From Geodermatophilaceae bacterium (lineage in GTDB: Bacteria > Actinomycetota > Actinomycetes > Mycobacteriales > Geodermatophilaceae), in assembly GCA_013811975.1 (NCBI GenBank), contig JACCUF010000333.1, positions 1-5,468 on the forward strand: a stretch of 5,468 nucleotides of DNA, read 5' to 3'. Made by a program: the position numbers and the translations under genes. Shown piece after piece: positions 1-5,319 of this stretch. The notes beneath the pieces were generated by a model. It had not been told where the DNA came from, did not search any database, and saw nothing but the letters and a program-made list of their open reading frames with translations. Positions within the stretch are counted from its first letter, which is position 1, and every line of letters starts with the position of its first letter.

Positions 1-54
1 GACGTCGAGGAAGCGGTAGCCGTCATCGCGGCCGCCGACCATGAGCCCAGTTAA
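1..54 (+). CDS. C-terminal tail of an upstream gene (partial)
   Basis: Frame 1 is open from the left edge to a TAA at 52-54 and encodes 17 residues, DVEEAVAVIAAADHEPS. The other two plus frames hit stops within the same stretch (TAG at 17-19 in frame 2, TGA at 42-44 in frame 3), so this is the only frame that can be coding. An 'acidic-valine then Ala-rich helix' ending resembles the C-terminus of actinobacterial LOG-family (TIGR00730) Rossmann proteins, but so short a tail cannot identify the gene. In M. tuberculosis the position before the DivIVA-like gene is held by gpgS, with folP2 and a LOG gene nearby, so those are the candidates by context. The 48 bases to the next gene contain no clear promoter or terminator. 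Confidence 0.5.
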   Translation, partial: DVEEAVAVIAAADHEPS

Positions 55-102
55 CCCCTGCCGGGATGAGGTTGAGCGGCCAGGCGTAGCCCGCCCGCCA
101 GC

Positions 103-597
103 TTGGCTGGGGTGAGGTACAGCGGCCTCCCGATCTCGCGTGACATCATCGTCCCCGTGTTGGCCGTACTGCTATTCGTCATCGGTCTCGTGGCCGTCTC
201 CGGTGTCTTGTTCGTCGTAGGTGCTTTTGTCTTCGGTCGTGGCGAGGAACTCGCCCCAGCCCCCCGGGCGAGCCCCCCGGTGGTTCTGCCGCAAGATCGC
301 CCACCGGATGCGGCCGACATCGAGGCGCTGCGGCTCTCGGTGGTGTTACGGGGTTATCGCATGCTGGAGGTGGACTCCGTCCTCGATCAGCTGGCTGAAG
401 CGTTGCGCGACAAGGACCTCCAGATCGTTGCTCTTACCAACCAGCTGTCCCAGCAACCGGCGGGCGATCCGCTCGTGGGCGCTGATTCCCGCAGGCCGAC
501 CGCATCCGATAAGTCGACCGAGTCAACTGAGGCGGCCGAGTCGACCGAGGCGGCCGAGTCGACCGAGGCGGCCGAGGTGGGCCGAAGAGATGCCTGA
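103..597 (+). CDS. Membrane-anchored DivIVA-domain-like protein
   Basis: Predicted small membrane protein of up to 164 residues. A single hydrophobic segment lies at about residues 15-44 and ends in FGRGEELAP. A DivIVA-type signature follows at about residues 82-97 (LRGYRMLEVDSVLDQL), the short motif in which an arginine-glycine-tyrosine turn precedes a coiled-coil helix. The acidic tail ends in tandem STEAAE repeats (residues 138-158). The arrangement matches Rv1209-type proteins, found next to the 3-methyladenine glycosylase gene in actinobacteria. Full DivIVA/Wag31 proteins organise polar growth; this short membrane version has no established role that I know. The start is uncertain: TTG 103 is the longest choice, GTG 112 and GTG 157 are alternatives, and none has a good ribosome binding site. 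GTG 157 would start right at the membrane segment, as family members usually do. The gene overlaps the next one by 8 nt. Confidence 0.8.
   Translation: MAGVRYSGLPISRDIIVPVLAVLLFVIGLVAVSGVLFVVGAFVFGRGEELAPAPRASPPVVLPQDRPPDAADIEALRLSVVLRGYRMLEVDSVLDQLAEALRDKDLQIVALTNQLSQQPAGDPLVGADSRRPTASDKSTESTEAAESTEAAESTEAAEVGRRDA
523..576 (+). repeat. 18-bp in-frame tandem repeat, three units
   Basis: Units at 523-540, 541-558 and 559-576 each encode STEAAE. Units two and three are identical (TCGACCGAGGCGGCCGAG); the first differs at two third-codon positions (TCAACT in place of TCGACC). A partial unit (TCGACCGAG) precedes them at 514-522. The repeat sits in the acidic C-terminal tail of the DivIVA-like protein, 13 nt before the next start codon. 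It is likely to vary in copy number by slippage, and each change of one unit would keep the frame. Confidence 0.9.
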
Positions 598-1039
598 GGT
601 CGTCGTCAGTGTCGACGTCGACGCACCGCCGCAGCAGACCTGGGCGGCGATCACCGACTGGGAGGGCCAAGGAGCGTGGATCCTGGCCACCAAGGTGCGC
701 CAGCGCTCGGCCTCACGGGTTGGGCTGGGTGCCGAGATCGAGGCGCTGACCGGCGTAGGCCGATTCGGGGTACGGGACACGATGCGGGTCACCGAATGGG
801 ATCCGCCCCGACGTTGCACGATGCAGCACACCGGTCGGCTGATCCGCGGTCGCGGCATCTTCGAGATTGCTGAGCGTCCCGGTGGGTCGCGGTTGCGCTG
901 GACCGAGGACCTCGAGCTGCCCTTCGGGGCGGTCGGCCGTGCCGCATGGCCAGTGGTCAGACCGCTGACCCGGTGGGGACTCCAGCGCTCGGTCGAGCGG
1001 TTCGCCGCGTTCGCGGAGTCATACCCGCCGCCCAGATAA
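590..1039 (+). CDS. SRPBCC (START/Bet v1-fold) family protein
   Basis: A 149-residue protein with the features of the SRPBCC superfamily, whose members enclose a hydrophobic ligand or lipid in a helix-grip fold. The N-terminal strand (PEVVVSVDVDAPPQQTWAAI) is followed by the typical TDWEGQGAW turn at about residues 22-30. Central strands include a VTEWDPPRRC segment and a WTEDLEL strand, and a long C-terminal helix covers about residues 128-143 (LTRWGLQRSVERFAAF). The length is normal for a single-domain member. ATG 590 is chosen because homology begins at once and GAAGAG lies just upstream; it overlaps the DivIVA-like gene by 8 nt, and the TAA shares its last base with the tag start. The overlaps indicate translational coupling. 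M. tuberculosis Rv0910, described as the toxin partner of antitoxin Rv0909, has this fold, but no ligand or toxicity can be read from the sequence. Function unknown. Confidence 0.85.
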   Translation: MPEVVVSVDVDAPPQQTWAAITDWEGQGAWILATKVRQRSASRVGLGAEIEALTGVGRFGVRDTMRVTEWDPPRRCTMQHTGRLIRGRGIFEIAERPGGSRLRWTEDLELPFGAVGRAAWPVVRPLTRWGLQRSVERFAAFAESYPPPR

Positions 1040-1599
1040 TGGATGGCGACGATGGCCGACTTCGGTGCGCCTGGGCGGGGTCCACGCCCGACTATCTGAA
1101 TTACCACGACACCGAGTGGGGGGTCGTCCTGCGTGGCGACGATGCGCTCTTCGAGCGGGTGTCCCTGGAGGCGTTCCAGTCGGGCCTGTCCTGGCTGACG
1201 ATTCTGCGCAAACGAGCGGCATTCCGTACGGCATTCTCGGGCTTCGTGATTGCCGACGTGGCTGCCTTCGGCGACTCCGATGTCACGAGATTGATGGTCG
1301 ACGCCGGGATCGTACGGAACCGAGCGAAGATCGTTGCCACGGTGGGCAACGCCCGCGCTGCGCTCGAGCTACCGAATGGACTTTCGGAGATGCTCTGGAG
1401 ATTCGCGCCCGAGCCGAAGTTGCCGAGACCCGCGAGTCCGGCCGACGTACCCGCGACCAGTCCGGAGTCCGTGGCGATGGCGAAGGAGCTCAAACGTCGG
1501 GGATTCTCCTTCGTCGGGCAGACTACGGCGTACGCGCTCATGCAAGCCACCGGCATGGTCGACGATCATGTGGCCGAATGCTGGCGAGCCGGAAGGTAG
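1039..1599 (+). CDS. tag: DNA-3-methyladenine glycosylase I
   Basis: Base-excision repair enzyme that removes 3-methyladenine from alkylated DNA by cleaving the N-glycosidic bond. The 186-residue product matches the length of E. coli Tag (187). It keeps all four residues that bind structural zinc in E. coli Tag (Cys4, His17, His175, Cys179), here Cys10, His23, His177 and Cys181. The base-recognition residues Glu38 and Trp46 appear as Glu44 and Trp52 in LEAFQSGLSW. The family motifs YHDTEWGV (22-29), AGIVRNRAKI and RRGFSFVG are all present. ATG 1039 is chosen because the family starts only a few residues before CAW; its first A is the last base of the preceding TAA (TAATG), implying reinitiation. 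An upstream GTG/ATG extension to 946 would run through the SRPBCC gene and is rejected. It matches Rv1210 (tagA) in position. The protein looks intact. Confidence 0.96.
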   Translation: MDGDDGRLRCAWAGSTPDYLNYHDTEWGVVLRGDDALFERVSLEAFQSGLSWLTILRKRAAFRTAFSGFVIADVAAFGDSDVTRLMVDAGIVRNRAKIVATVGNARAALELPNGLSEMLWRFAPEPKLPRPASPADVPATSPESVAMAKELKRRGFSFVGQTTAYALMQATGMVDDHVAECWRAGR

Positions 1600-1608
1600 C
1601 GTCCGCGC

Positions 1609-3138
1609 GTGGTCGTTCGCGTCGCCGTAGCGGCTCCCAACCACATGGCCGCCCGAGCCGGGGTGGACGTGGCCGAGGGCGGCGGGAACACGGTGGATGC
1701 CGCGATCGCGGCCGCCATGACGGCGATGGTCACCGAACCCGGCATGGTGTCGCTCTCGGCCGGCGGGTACGTCACGCTCAGCGTTCCCGGCGAGGAGCCG
1801 GTGACCGCCGACGGCGGCGTCGAGATGCCCGGTCGCGATCGCCCGAAGTCCTGGTTCGGCGGGGGTGTCCAGGACGTCCGTAGCGGATATGGCGGCGGGA
1901 TGACCATGACGGTCGGGCACGGGTCGGTGGCCACGCCGGGTGCGCTGGCGGCGCTGGCCCTGGTGCACTCGCAATCGGGGCGGCGAGTCTGGTCGGAGTT
2001 GCTGCAGCCGGCAGTCCAGGCCGTACGGATCGGGTTCCCCTTGGGTAGATCCGCCCGGCACTACCTGGAATTCGTTCATGACAGTGCCTTCGGCTGGCAG
2101 CCCGACAGCCATGCGGCCCTGCACGATCCCAGTGGGCAGTTGCTCGGTCCTGACGTTCTGATCCGGATCCCGGCATTGGTCGACTCGCTGGAGATGCTGG
2201 CCAGCCATGGTGTCGAGGCGTTCTATTCCGGCCCGCTGGCCGACCTGATCGTGGCTGACATGGACGCCAACCGCGGCCTGCTGGGCGCTCGAGACATGGC
2301 CGAGTACCAGGCAGTGCTGCGGCCTGCGTTGAGTTCTGAACACGGTCGGTGGCAACTGGCCACCAACCCGGCCCCGGCCGTCGGCGGGGTGACGTTGACG
2401 GCGATGCTGGCGCTGATGGCCGGCCGTCCGCTGGGCGGCTGGACCGTTCAGGATGTAGCGCATCTGGTGGCCGTGCAACAAGCGGTCCTGAGCTACCGGG
2501 TCAACCACTTCGAGGCGGCTCCGGACCGGGTTGCGGCGGCGCGGGCGCTGTTGGCAATGGTCGACCGGCGTGACCTGGCCGCGATGAGTTCCCCGAGCAC
2601 GGCGCACGTGTCGGTCGCCGGGGATGACGGGGTGGCCTGCGCGATCACCGTCTCGGCAGGCTACGGATCCGGAGTAATGACGCCGGGAACCGGGATCTGG
2701 CAGAACAACTGCCTTGGCGAACCGGAACTGAATCGGAATGGTCTGCATTCACTTCCGCCCGGTACTCGGCTGCTGTCTAATATGGCGCCGTCTGTGGCGA
2801 CCCGAGGTGACGGCGCGGTACTCGCGATCGGCTCGCCGGGTGCGGATCGGATCAGCACCGCGCTGGCCCAGGTTCTGGCTGGGCACATGCACGGCGGTCG
2901 CTCGCTCGAGCAGGCCATTGCAGATCCTCGCGCGCACGTACGGGTGAATGCGAACGAGATCCAGGTCGACGTAGAGGAGGACCTCGTCGTGGGCGCCCTC
3001 GGGATGCCAGTACGGGAGTTCCCCGCCCAGTCGATGTATTTCGGCGGCGTCGGGGCCGCGTGGTGGGAACCGGACAGCGGACTGCACGCCGCCGCCGATC
3101 CTCGCCGGGCCGGAGCCACCGGTATCAGCGCCCCCTGA
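1609..3138 (+). CDS. Gamma-glutamyltransferase family protein
   Basis: Ntn-hydrolase of 509 residues. Family members cleave themselves and use the newly exposed N-terminal threonine to transfer or hydrolyse gamma-glutamyl groups, classically from glutathione. The family signature GGGNTVDAAIAA is at residues 24-35. The processing site is SPST-AHVSV, with Thr331 the predicted nucleophile, giving subunits of about 330 and 179 residues. GSPGADR (408-414) corresponds to GSPGGSR of E. coli GGT. Some pocket residues differ: the oxyanion pair SerSer of E. coli (PMSSMSP) is Ser390-Asn391 (LLSNMAP), and the NNQMDD loop is NNCLGEPEL. This looks like an actinobacterial subfamily rather than classical GGT, so substrate specificity is open. 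There is no signal peptide, unlike secreted GGTs, suggesting a cytoplasmic enzyme. GTG 1609 is 9 nt after tag, with GGAAGG at 1591-1596 as a distant ribosome binding site. Probably the last gene of the operon. Confidence 0.9.
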   Translation: MVVRVAVAAPNHMAARAGVDVAEGGGNTVDAAIAAAMTAMVTEPGMVSLSAGGYVTLSVPGEEPVTADGGVEMPGRDRPKSWFGGGVQDVRSGYGGGMTMTVGHGSVATPGALAALALVHSQSGRRVWSELLQPAVQAVRIGFPLGRSARHYLEFVHDSAFGWQPDSHAALHDPSGQLLGPDVLIRIPALVDSLEMLASHGVEAFYSGPLADLIVADMDANRGLLGARDMAEYQAVLRPALSSEHGRWQLATNPAPAVGGVTLTAMLALMAGRPLGGWTVQDVAHLVAVQQAVLSYRVNHFEAAPDRVAAARALLAMVDRRDLAAMSSPSTAHVSVAGDDGVACAITVSAGYGSGVMTPGTGIWQNNCLGEPELNRNGLHSLPPGTRLLSNMAPSVATRGDGAVLAIGSPGADRISTALAQVLAGHMHGGRSLEQAIADPRAHVRVNANEIQVDVEEDLVVGALGMPVREFPAQSMYFGGVGAAWWEPDSGLHAAADPRRAGATGISAP

Positions 3139-3140
3139 CG

Positions 3141-3193
3141 TGGGTGAAGGACGCCTTGAGCCAATAGGTTTGGTACAAGGCGTCCTTCACTCA
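3141..3193. repeat. Long intergenic hairpin (possible terminator or palindromic repeat element)
   Basis: Arms GTGAAGGACGCCTTG (3144-3158) and CAAGGCGTCCTTCAC (3176-3190) are perfect 15-bp reverse complements. Pairing extends outward through TGG/TCA (3141-3143 with 3191-3193, one G-U) and inward through an A-A mismatch, a G-U pair and CCAA/TTGG (3161-3164 with 3170-3173) around a five-base loop. It begins 3 nt after the gamma-glutamyltransferase stop, so it may end or stabilise that transcript. There is no following T-run (the sequence continues TCAACGGGGG), so it is not a canonical intrinsic terminator. The long, almost perfect symmetry is also typical of dispersed intergenic palindromes in actinobacteria; copy number elsewhere is unknown. 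Confidence 0.85.
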
Positions 3194-3195
3194 AC

Positions 3196-3440
3196 GGGGG
3201 CGGCGGCGAGCTGAAGGCCGACCTCGACGACATCCTCGCGTTCTACTCAACCGCTCAGGGCCGTTCGATGTGTTGGGATCCGAGGAAAACGCCTTTGAAC
3301 TCGGTGGCGGAGAGGTCGCTGTCCGTTGCGCCACCGACGAGCACTACCGCGCTCGCACCATCATTGCCGATCTCGTCATTGCCGCTCTGCGCGACTCCAC
3401 CCAGCGCGCCGATCTACTCAGCTTCCAACCGACAAGGTAG
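3196..3440 (+). pseudogene. Probable frameshifted gene remnant, unidentified
   Basis: Two plus-strand stretches with coding character lie head to tail in different frames. The first, from about 3196 to 3264, reads GGGGELKADLDDILAFYSTA and uses GC-ending codons almost throughout its first half. The second, in the frame of 3261-3440, reads FDVLGSEENAFELGGGE and later TDEHYRARTIIADLV, ending at a TAG at 3438-3440. Joining them needs a one-base frame change near CAGGGCCGTTC (3256-3266). No start codon with a ribosome binding site precedes the first piece, and the hairpin at 3141-3193 abuts it, so the 5' end appears lost. I do not recognise the protein family. It could instead be a small gene with a sequencing error, or chance open frames in GC-rich DNA. 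Confidence 0.35.
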
Positions 3441-3793
3441 GCGAACTTCTCTTCGTTCGGTATTGGCGACGGACACGTTTGGCTGGATCGCGAGTCAACT
3501 ACACGACTCAGGCGAACCCGCAGTGATCGCCGCACCGGTAGGGAAAGGTTTGATCTGGACCAACATCGTCAGTTCCGGAGACCCCGACGGCTCAAAGATG
3601 CGACAGAAGTCCGAGACTGCTGCTGACCTTCCGGATGGGCCCGACCTGACGGTTGCTCAGATGATGCTCGCCAACCCTTGCTCAGGCCGTCCGGCCGCAG
3701 CCTCGTCCATCCTTAGCGGACGCCGCACCCCACGTGCGGGCGGAAGATCGGGCGGGTGCGTCTCCCGCTCCCTACCGGCGAGTCATCCGCGCT
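3441..3793. other. Stretch without a supported gene
   Basis: No intact gene is supported here. One plus frame (continuing the frame of 3268) stays open and contains a plausible protein-like piece at about 3469-3690, including GWIASQLHDSGEPAVIAAPV and PDGPDLTVAQMMLANP, but it has no start with a ribosome binding site and runs on as the antisense of the crotonase gene. Base composition is less GC-rich than in the flanking genes. CCGCAC (3723-3728) and GTGCGG (3734-3739) form a small hairpin about 55 nt beyond the end of the minus-strand crotonase gene; it could contribute to termination of that transcript but lacks a T-run. The stretch may be decayed coding DNA continuous with the remnant to its left. 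Confidence 0.4.
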
Positions 3794-4585
3794 TCAGCGG
3801 CCGTGGAAGGTCGCTTTCTCCTTGCCGACGAACGCGGCGACGGCGTCCTTGTGGTCCTGGGAGGCGCCGGTGGTGGCCATCAGCTCCCCCTCGCGGGTCA
3901 GCGCAGTCGACAGGTCCACCCCGGCCGAGAAATGCAGAGCCGCCTTGATTGCGCCATACGCGATCGTCGGGCCGGCGGCCAGACGTTGAGCCAGGGCCGC
4001 GGCGCGGGCGGCCAGTTCCTCGTCCGGGGCTACCTCGGTCACCAGCCCGATCGCCAGTGCATCCTGCGCCGAGATCGGCTCGGCCAGCATCGCCAATTCG
4101 GTGGCCTTGGCGTGGCCGATCAGGCGTGGCAGCGTCCACGAGGACCCGGTGTCCACGGAGAGCCCGATCCTGGCGAACGCGAGCAGGAAGACCGCCCTCG
4201 AGGCGGCGACCCGAAAGTCGGCGGCGAAAGCCAGCGACGCGCCCGCGCCGGCCGCCATCCCGTTGACCGCCGCGATCACCGGCTTGGGCATGGTCGCGAT
4301 GGCCAGCACGATCGGGTTGTAGTGCTCGGCCACAGTCGAAAGCGGGGCAGGATCGTCGGCCTGCAGCAGCGCGATGTGCTCCTTGAGGTCCTGACCGGTA
4401 CAGAAGGCGCGGTCCCCGGCCCCGGTCAGCACCACTGCCCGCACCGACCCATCAGCTCCGAGTTCATGCAGCCGGTCGCGCAGGTCGACCTTCGTGGAGT
4501 TGTCCAGCGCGTTCATCGCCTGTGGACGGTCCAAAGTGACGGTCGCGACCGCTCCGTTCCGATCCACTCGCACGGACTCGCTCAA
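3794..4585 (-). CDS. Enoyl-CoA hydratase/isomerase (crotonase) family protein
   Basis: Crotonase-superfamily enzyme of 263 residues, which would act on an acyl-CoA thioester in the cytoplasm. The oxyanion-hole loops are AFCTGQDL (60-67) and NGMAAGAGASLAFAAD (108-123), and the C-terminal part (FVGKEKATFHGR) has the usual FxxKRxPxFxG-like ending. Both glutamates that catalyse hydration in rat/E. coli-type crotonases appear absent: the first aligns with Ser117 in GAGASLA, the second with Arg139 in FARIGLSVDTG. Asp145 in that motif matches the catalytic Asp of PaaG-type isomerases (FAKLGLIPDCGG). A PaaG-like isomerase or another crotonase reaction is therefore more likely than simple hydration. 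The start is TTG 4585: AGGAGG (4590-4595, read on the minus strand) lies 4 nt upstream of CGACG-TTG, a near-ideal ribosome binding site. The gene is monocistronic, divergent from the DUF3117 gene. Confidence 0.9.
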   Translation of the reverse strand: MSESVRVDRNGAVATVTLDRPQAMNALDNSTKVDLRDRLHELGADGSVRAVVLTGAGDRAFCTGQDLKEHIALLQADDPAPLSTVAEHYNPIVLAIATMPKPVIAAVNGMAAGAGASLAFAADFRVAASRAVFLLAFARIGLSVDTGSSWTLPRLIGHAKATELAMLAEPISAQDALAIGLVTEVAPDEELAARAAALAQRLAAGPTIAYGAIKAALHFSAGVDLSTALTREGELMATTGASQDHKDAVAAFVGKEKATFHGR

Positions 4586-4758
4586 CGTCGCCTCCTAGCC
4601 ACGCACGACCCAGCACAGCCGTGGACCTACGTTAGCGGAGCCCCGCGATGTGACCTCGCGAGCCGATACGGGAAGATAGTGGGCAACAGTCAAGCCACAA
4701 GGAAGCTGCCCCGCGTCGGATTACGCCCCGCGGGAACGGCGGGGCAAAGGAGGCACGC
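4586..4758. promoter_or_regulatory. Divergent intergenic region with likely promoters for both neighbours
   Basis: Both flanking genes start outward from this 173-bp gap, so it must hold their promoters. On the minus strand TAACGT (complement of 4629-4634) fits the actinobacterial -10 pattern TANNNT, about 44 nt before the crotonase start; no good -35 is visible. On the plus strand GATAGT (4675-4680) with GTGACC (4650-4655) 19 nt upstream is a weak candidate for the DUF3117 gene and would give a leader of about 70 nt. These assignments rest on pattern matching only. Confidence 0.3.
4708..4753 (+). promoter_or_regulatory. Possible structured leader and strong RBS of the DUF3117 gene
   Basis: GCCCCGC occurs twice (4708-4714 and 4725-4731), and its exact complement GCGGGGC is at 4739-4745, directly followed by the ribosome binding site AAAGGAGG (4746-4753), 5 nt before ATG 4759. 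The nearer pair makes a 7-bp stem with a 7-base loop; the farther pair makes an alternative 7-bp stem with a 24-base loop. Either stem would sit against the ribosome binding site. Short GC stems arise easily by chance in such DNA, so a regulatory role is only a suggestion; the ribosome binding site itself is clear. Confidence 0.4.
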
Positions 4759-4926
4759 ATGGCGGCCATGAAACCGCGGACCGGCGAGGGTCCGCTCGAG
4801 GTCACCAAAGAGGGACGCGGCATCGTGATGCGCGTTCCGCTCGAAGGCGGCGGCAGGTTGGTCGTAGAGATGTCGCCGGACGAGGCCACCGCGCTGTCGG
4901 AGGCACTCAAGGGTGCCACTGGCTAG
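4759..4926 (+). CDS. DUF3117 domain-containing small protein (Rv1211-like)
   Basis: A complete 55-residue protein beginning MAAMKPRTGEGPLEVTKEGR and continuing with the family's core IVMRVPLEGGGRLVVEM, then SPDEATALSEALKGATG. As I recall it, this is nearly identical through the core to M. tuberculosis Rv1211 and its actinobacterial relatives, which are among the most conserved short proteins of the phylum and lie between tag and glgA. The family's biochemical role is not established to my knowledge; it has no signal peptide or membrane segment, so a cytoplasmic protein is expected. ATG 4759 is chosen because AAAGGAGG sits 5 nt upstream and family members begin MAAMKPRTG; the internal ATG 4768 would be 14 nt away. 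It stands alone, divergent from the crotonase gene and convergent with the MT0933-like gene. Confidence 0.95.
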   Translation: MAAMKPRTGEGPLEVTKEGRGIVMRVPLEGGGRLVVEMSPDEATALSEALKGATG

Positions 4927-4954
4927 ACCGTGACTCGTACGGCCGACCCAACAG

Positions 4955-4989
4955 GGCCCCGGGAGGCGCACATTGCGCCCACCGGGGCC
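4955..4989. terminator. Probable bidirectional terminator between convergent genes
   Basis: GGCCCCGG (4955-4962) pairs with CCGGGGCC (4982-4989) and GGCGCA (4965-4970) with TGCGCC (4974-4979), separated by a two-by-two internal mismatch and closed by a three-base loop. That is 14 base pairs, nearly all G-C. It lies 28 nt after the DUF3117 stop and 22 nt after the MT0933-like stop on the other strand, the expected place for a shared terminator. No T-run follows on either strand, as is common for actinobacterial hairpin terminators. Confidence 0.75.
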
Positions 4990-5011
4990 TTCGGCTGTGA
5001 GGACGGCGTAA

Positions 5012-5269
5012 TCAGCGCGCCGGAGGCGGAGGCGGAGGCGCTGGCGTCCCGTCCGGCGAGGGGGTGTCCGAGAAGTGGTCGTTCTTGCCGTCCAGTCCCT
5101 CCAGGGCATTCCTCAGCTTGTCCTTACCGGTTGCGATCTGGTCCGTGTGCGCGCCGCCGGTCTTGGAGTCGAGCAATTCGCCGGCCTTGTCCATGCCGTC
5201 GGCGATCTTGTCACTGTTCTTGTCGACGAGTTCGCTGGCCTTGCCTTTGAGATTGTCGAACATGCCCAT
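5012..5269 (-). CDS. MT0933/Rv0909-like antitoxin-family protein
   Basis: An 85-residue hydrophilic, lysine/aspartate-rich helical protein. Its opening, MGMFDNLKGKASELVDKNSD, and the following DKAGELLDSKTGG and HTDQIATGKDKLRNAL match the MT0933_antitox family (Rv0909 of M. tuberculosis), which is described as the antitoxin of the Rv0909-Rv0910 pair. Many members lack a toxin neighbour, and none is adjacent here, so the antitoxin name is only a family label. The tail is low complexity and proline-rich (PAPPPPPPAR), encoded by three GGAGGC units on the plus strand at 5022-5039. ATG 5269 is preferred to the upstream extension because AGGAG lies 8 nt before it; ATG 5263 is also possible. It follows the glycosyltransferase stop by 50 nt on the same strand and may be co-transcribed with it; a TTGACA lies in that gap (5293-5305 area) but no matching -10 was found. 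Confidence 0.85.
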   Translation of the reverse strand: MGMFDNLKGKASELVDKNSDKIADGMDKAGELLDSKTGGAHTDQIATGKDKLRNALEGLDGKNDHFSDTPSPDGTPAPPPPPPAR

Positions 5270-5319
5270 GCCCTGGGCTCCTGTCTCACGTGGTGTTGTC
5301 AATGCGGATCCCCAGACTC

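Noticed and set aside
221..589. Upstream extension of the SRPBCC gene to 221
   Set aside because: The extension is the DivIVA-like gene read in another frame and is full of Arg/Ser/Pro; SRPBCC homology begins at ATG 590.
1065..1883. Plus-strand open frame of 272 codons across the tag/gamma-glutamyltransferase junction
   Set aside because: Arg/Gly-rich out-of-frame translation of two well-supported genes.
1369..2748. Long minus-strand open frame of 459 codons
   Set aside because: It is antisense to tag and the gamma-glutamyltransferase gene, both of which have clear motifs and better codon use. Its translation is Arg/His/Gly-rich low complexity, typical of shadow frames in GC-rich DNA.
3268..3948. 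Plus-strand open frame of 226 codons starting ATG 3268
   Set aside because: No ribosome binding site, a frame change from the more coding-like sequence at 3261-3440, and an Arg/Pro/Ser-rich end antisense to the crotonase gene. Only its middle part is kept as a possible remnant.
3734..4771. Plus-strand open frame of 345 codons
   Set aside because: It lies almost entirely opposite the crotonase gene, whose start, ribosome binding site and motifs are clear. The plus translation is Arg/Gly-rich with no recognisable domain.
5022..5039. GGAGGC triple repeat as a separate element
   Set aside because: It is explained by the polyproline tail codons of the MT0933-like gene on the minus strand.
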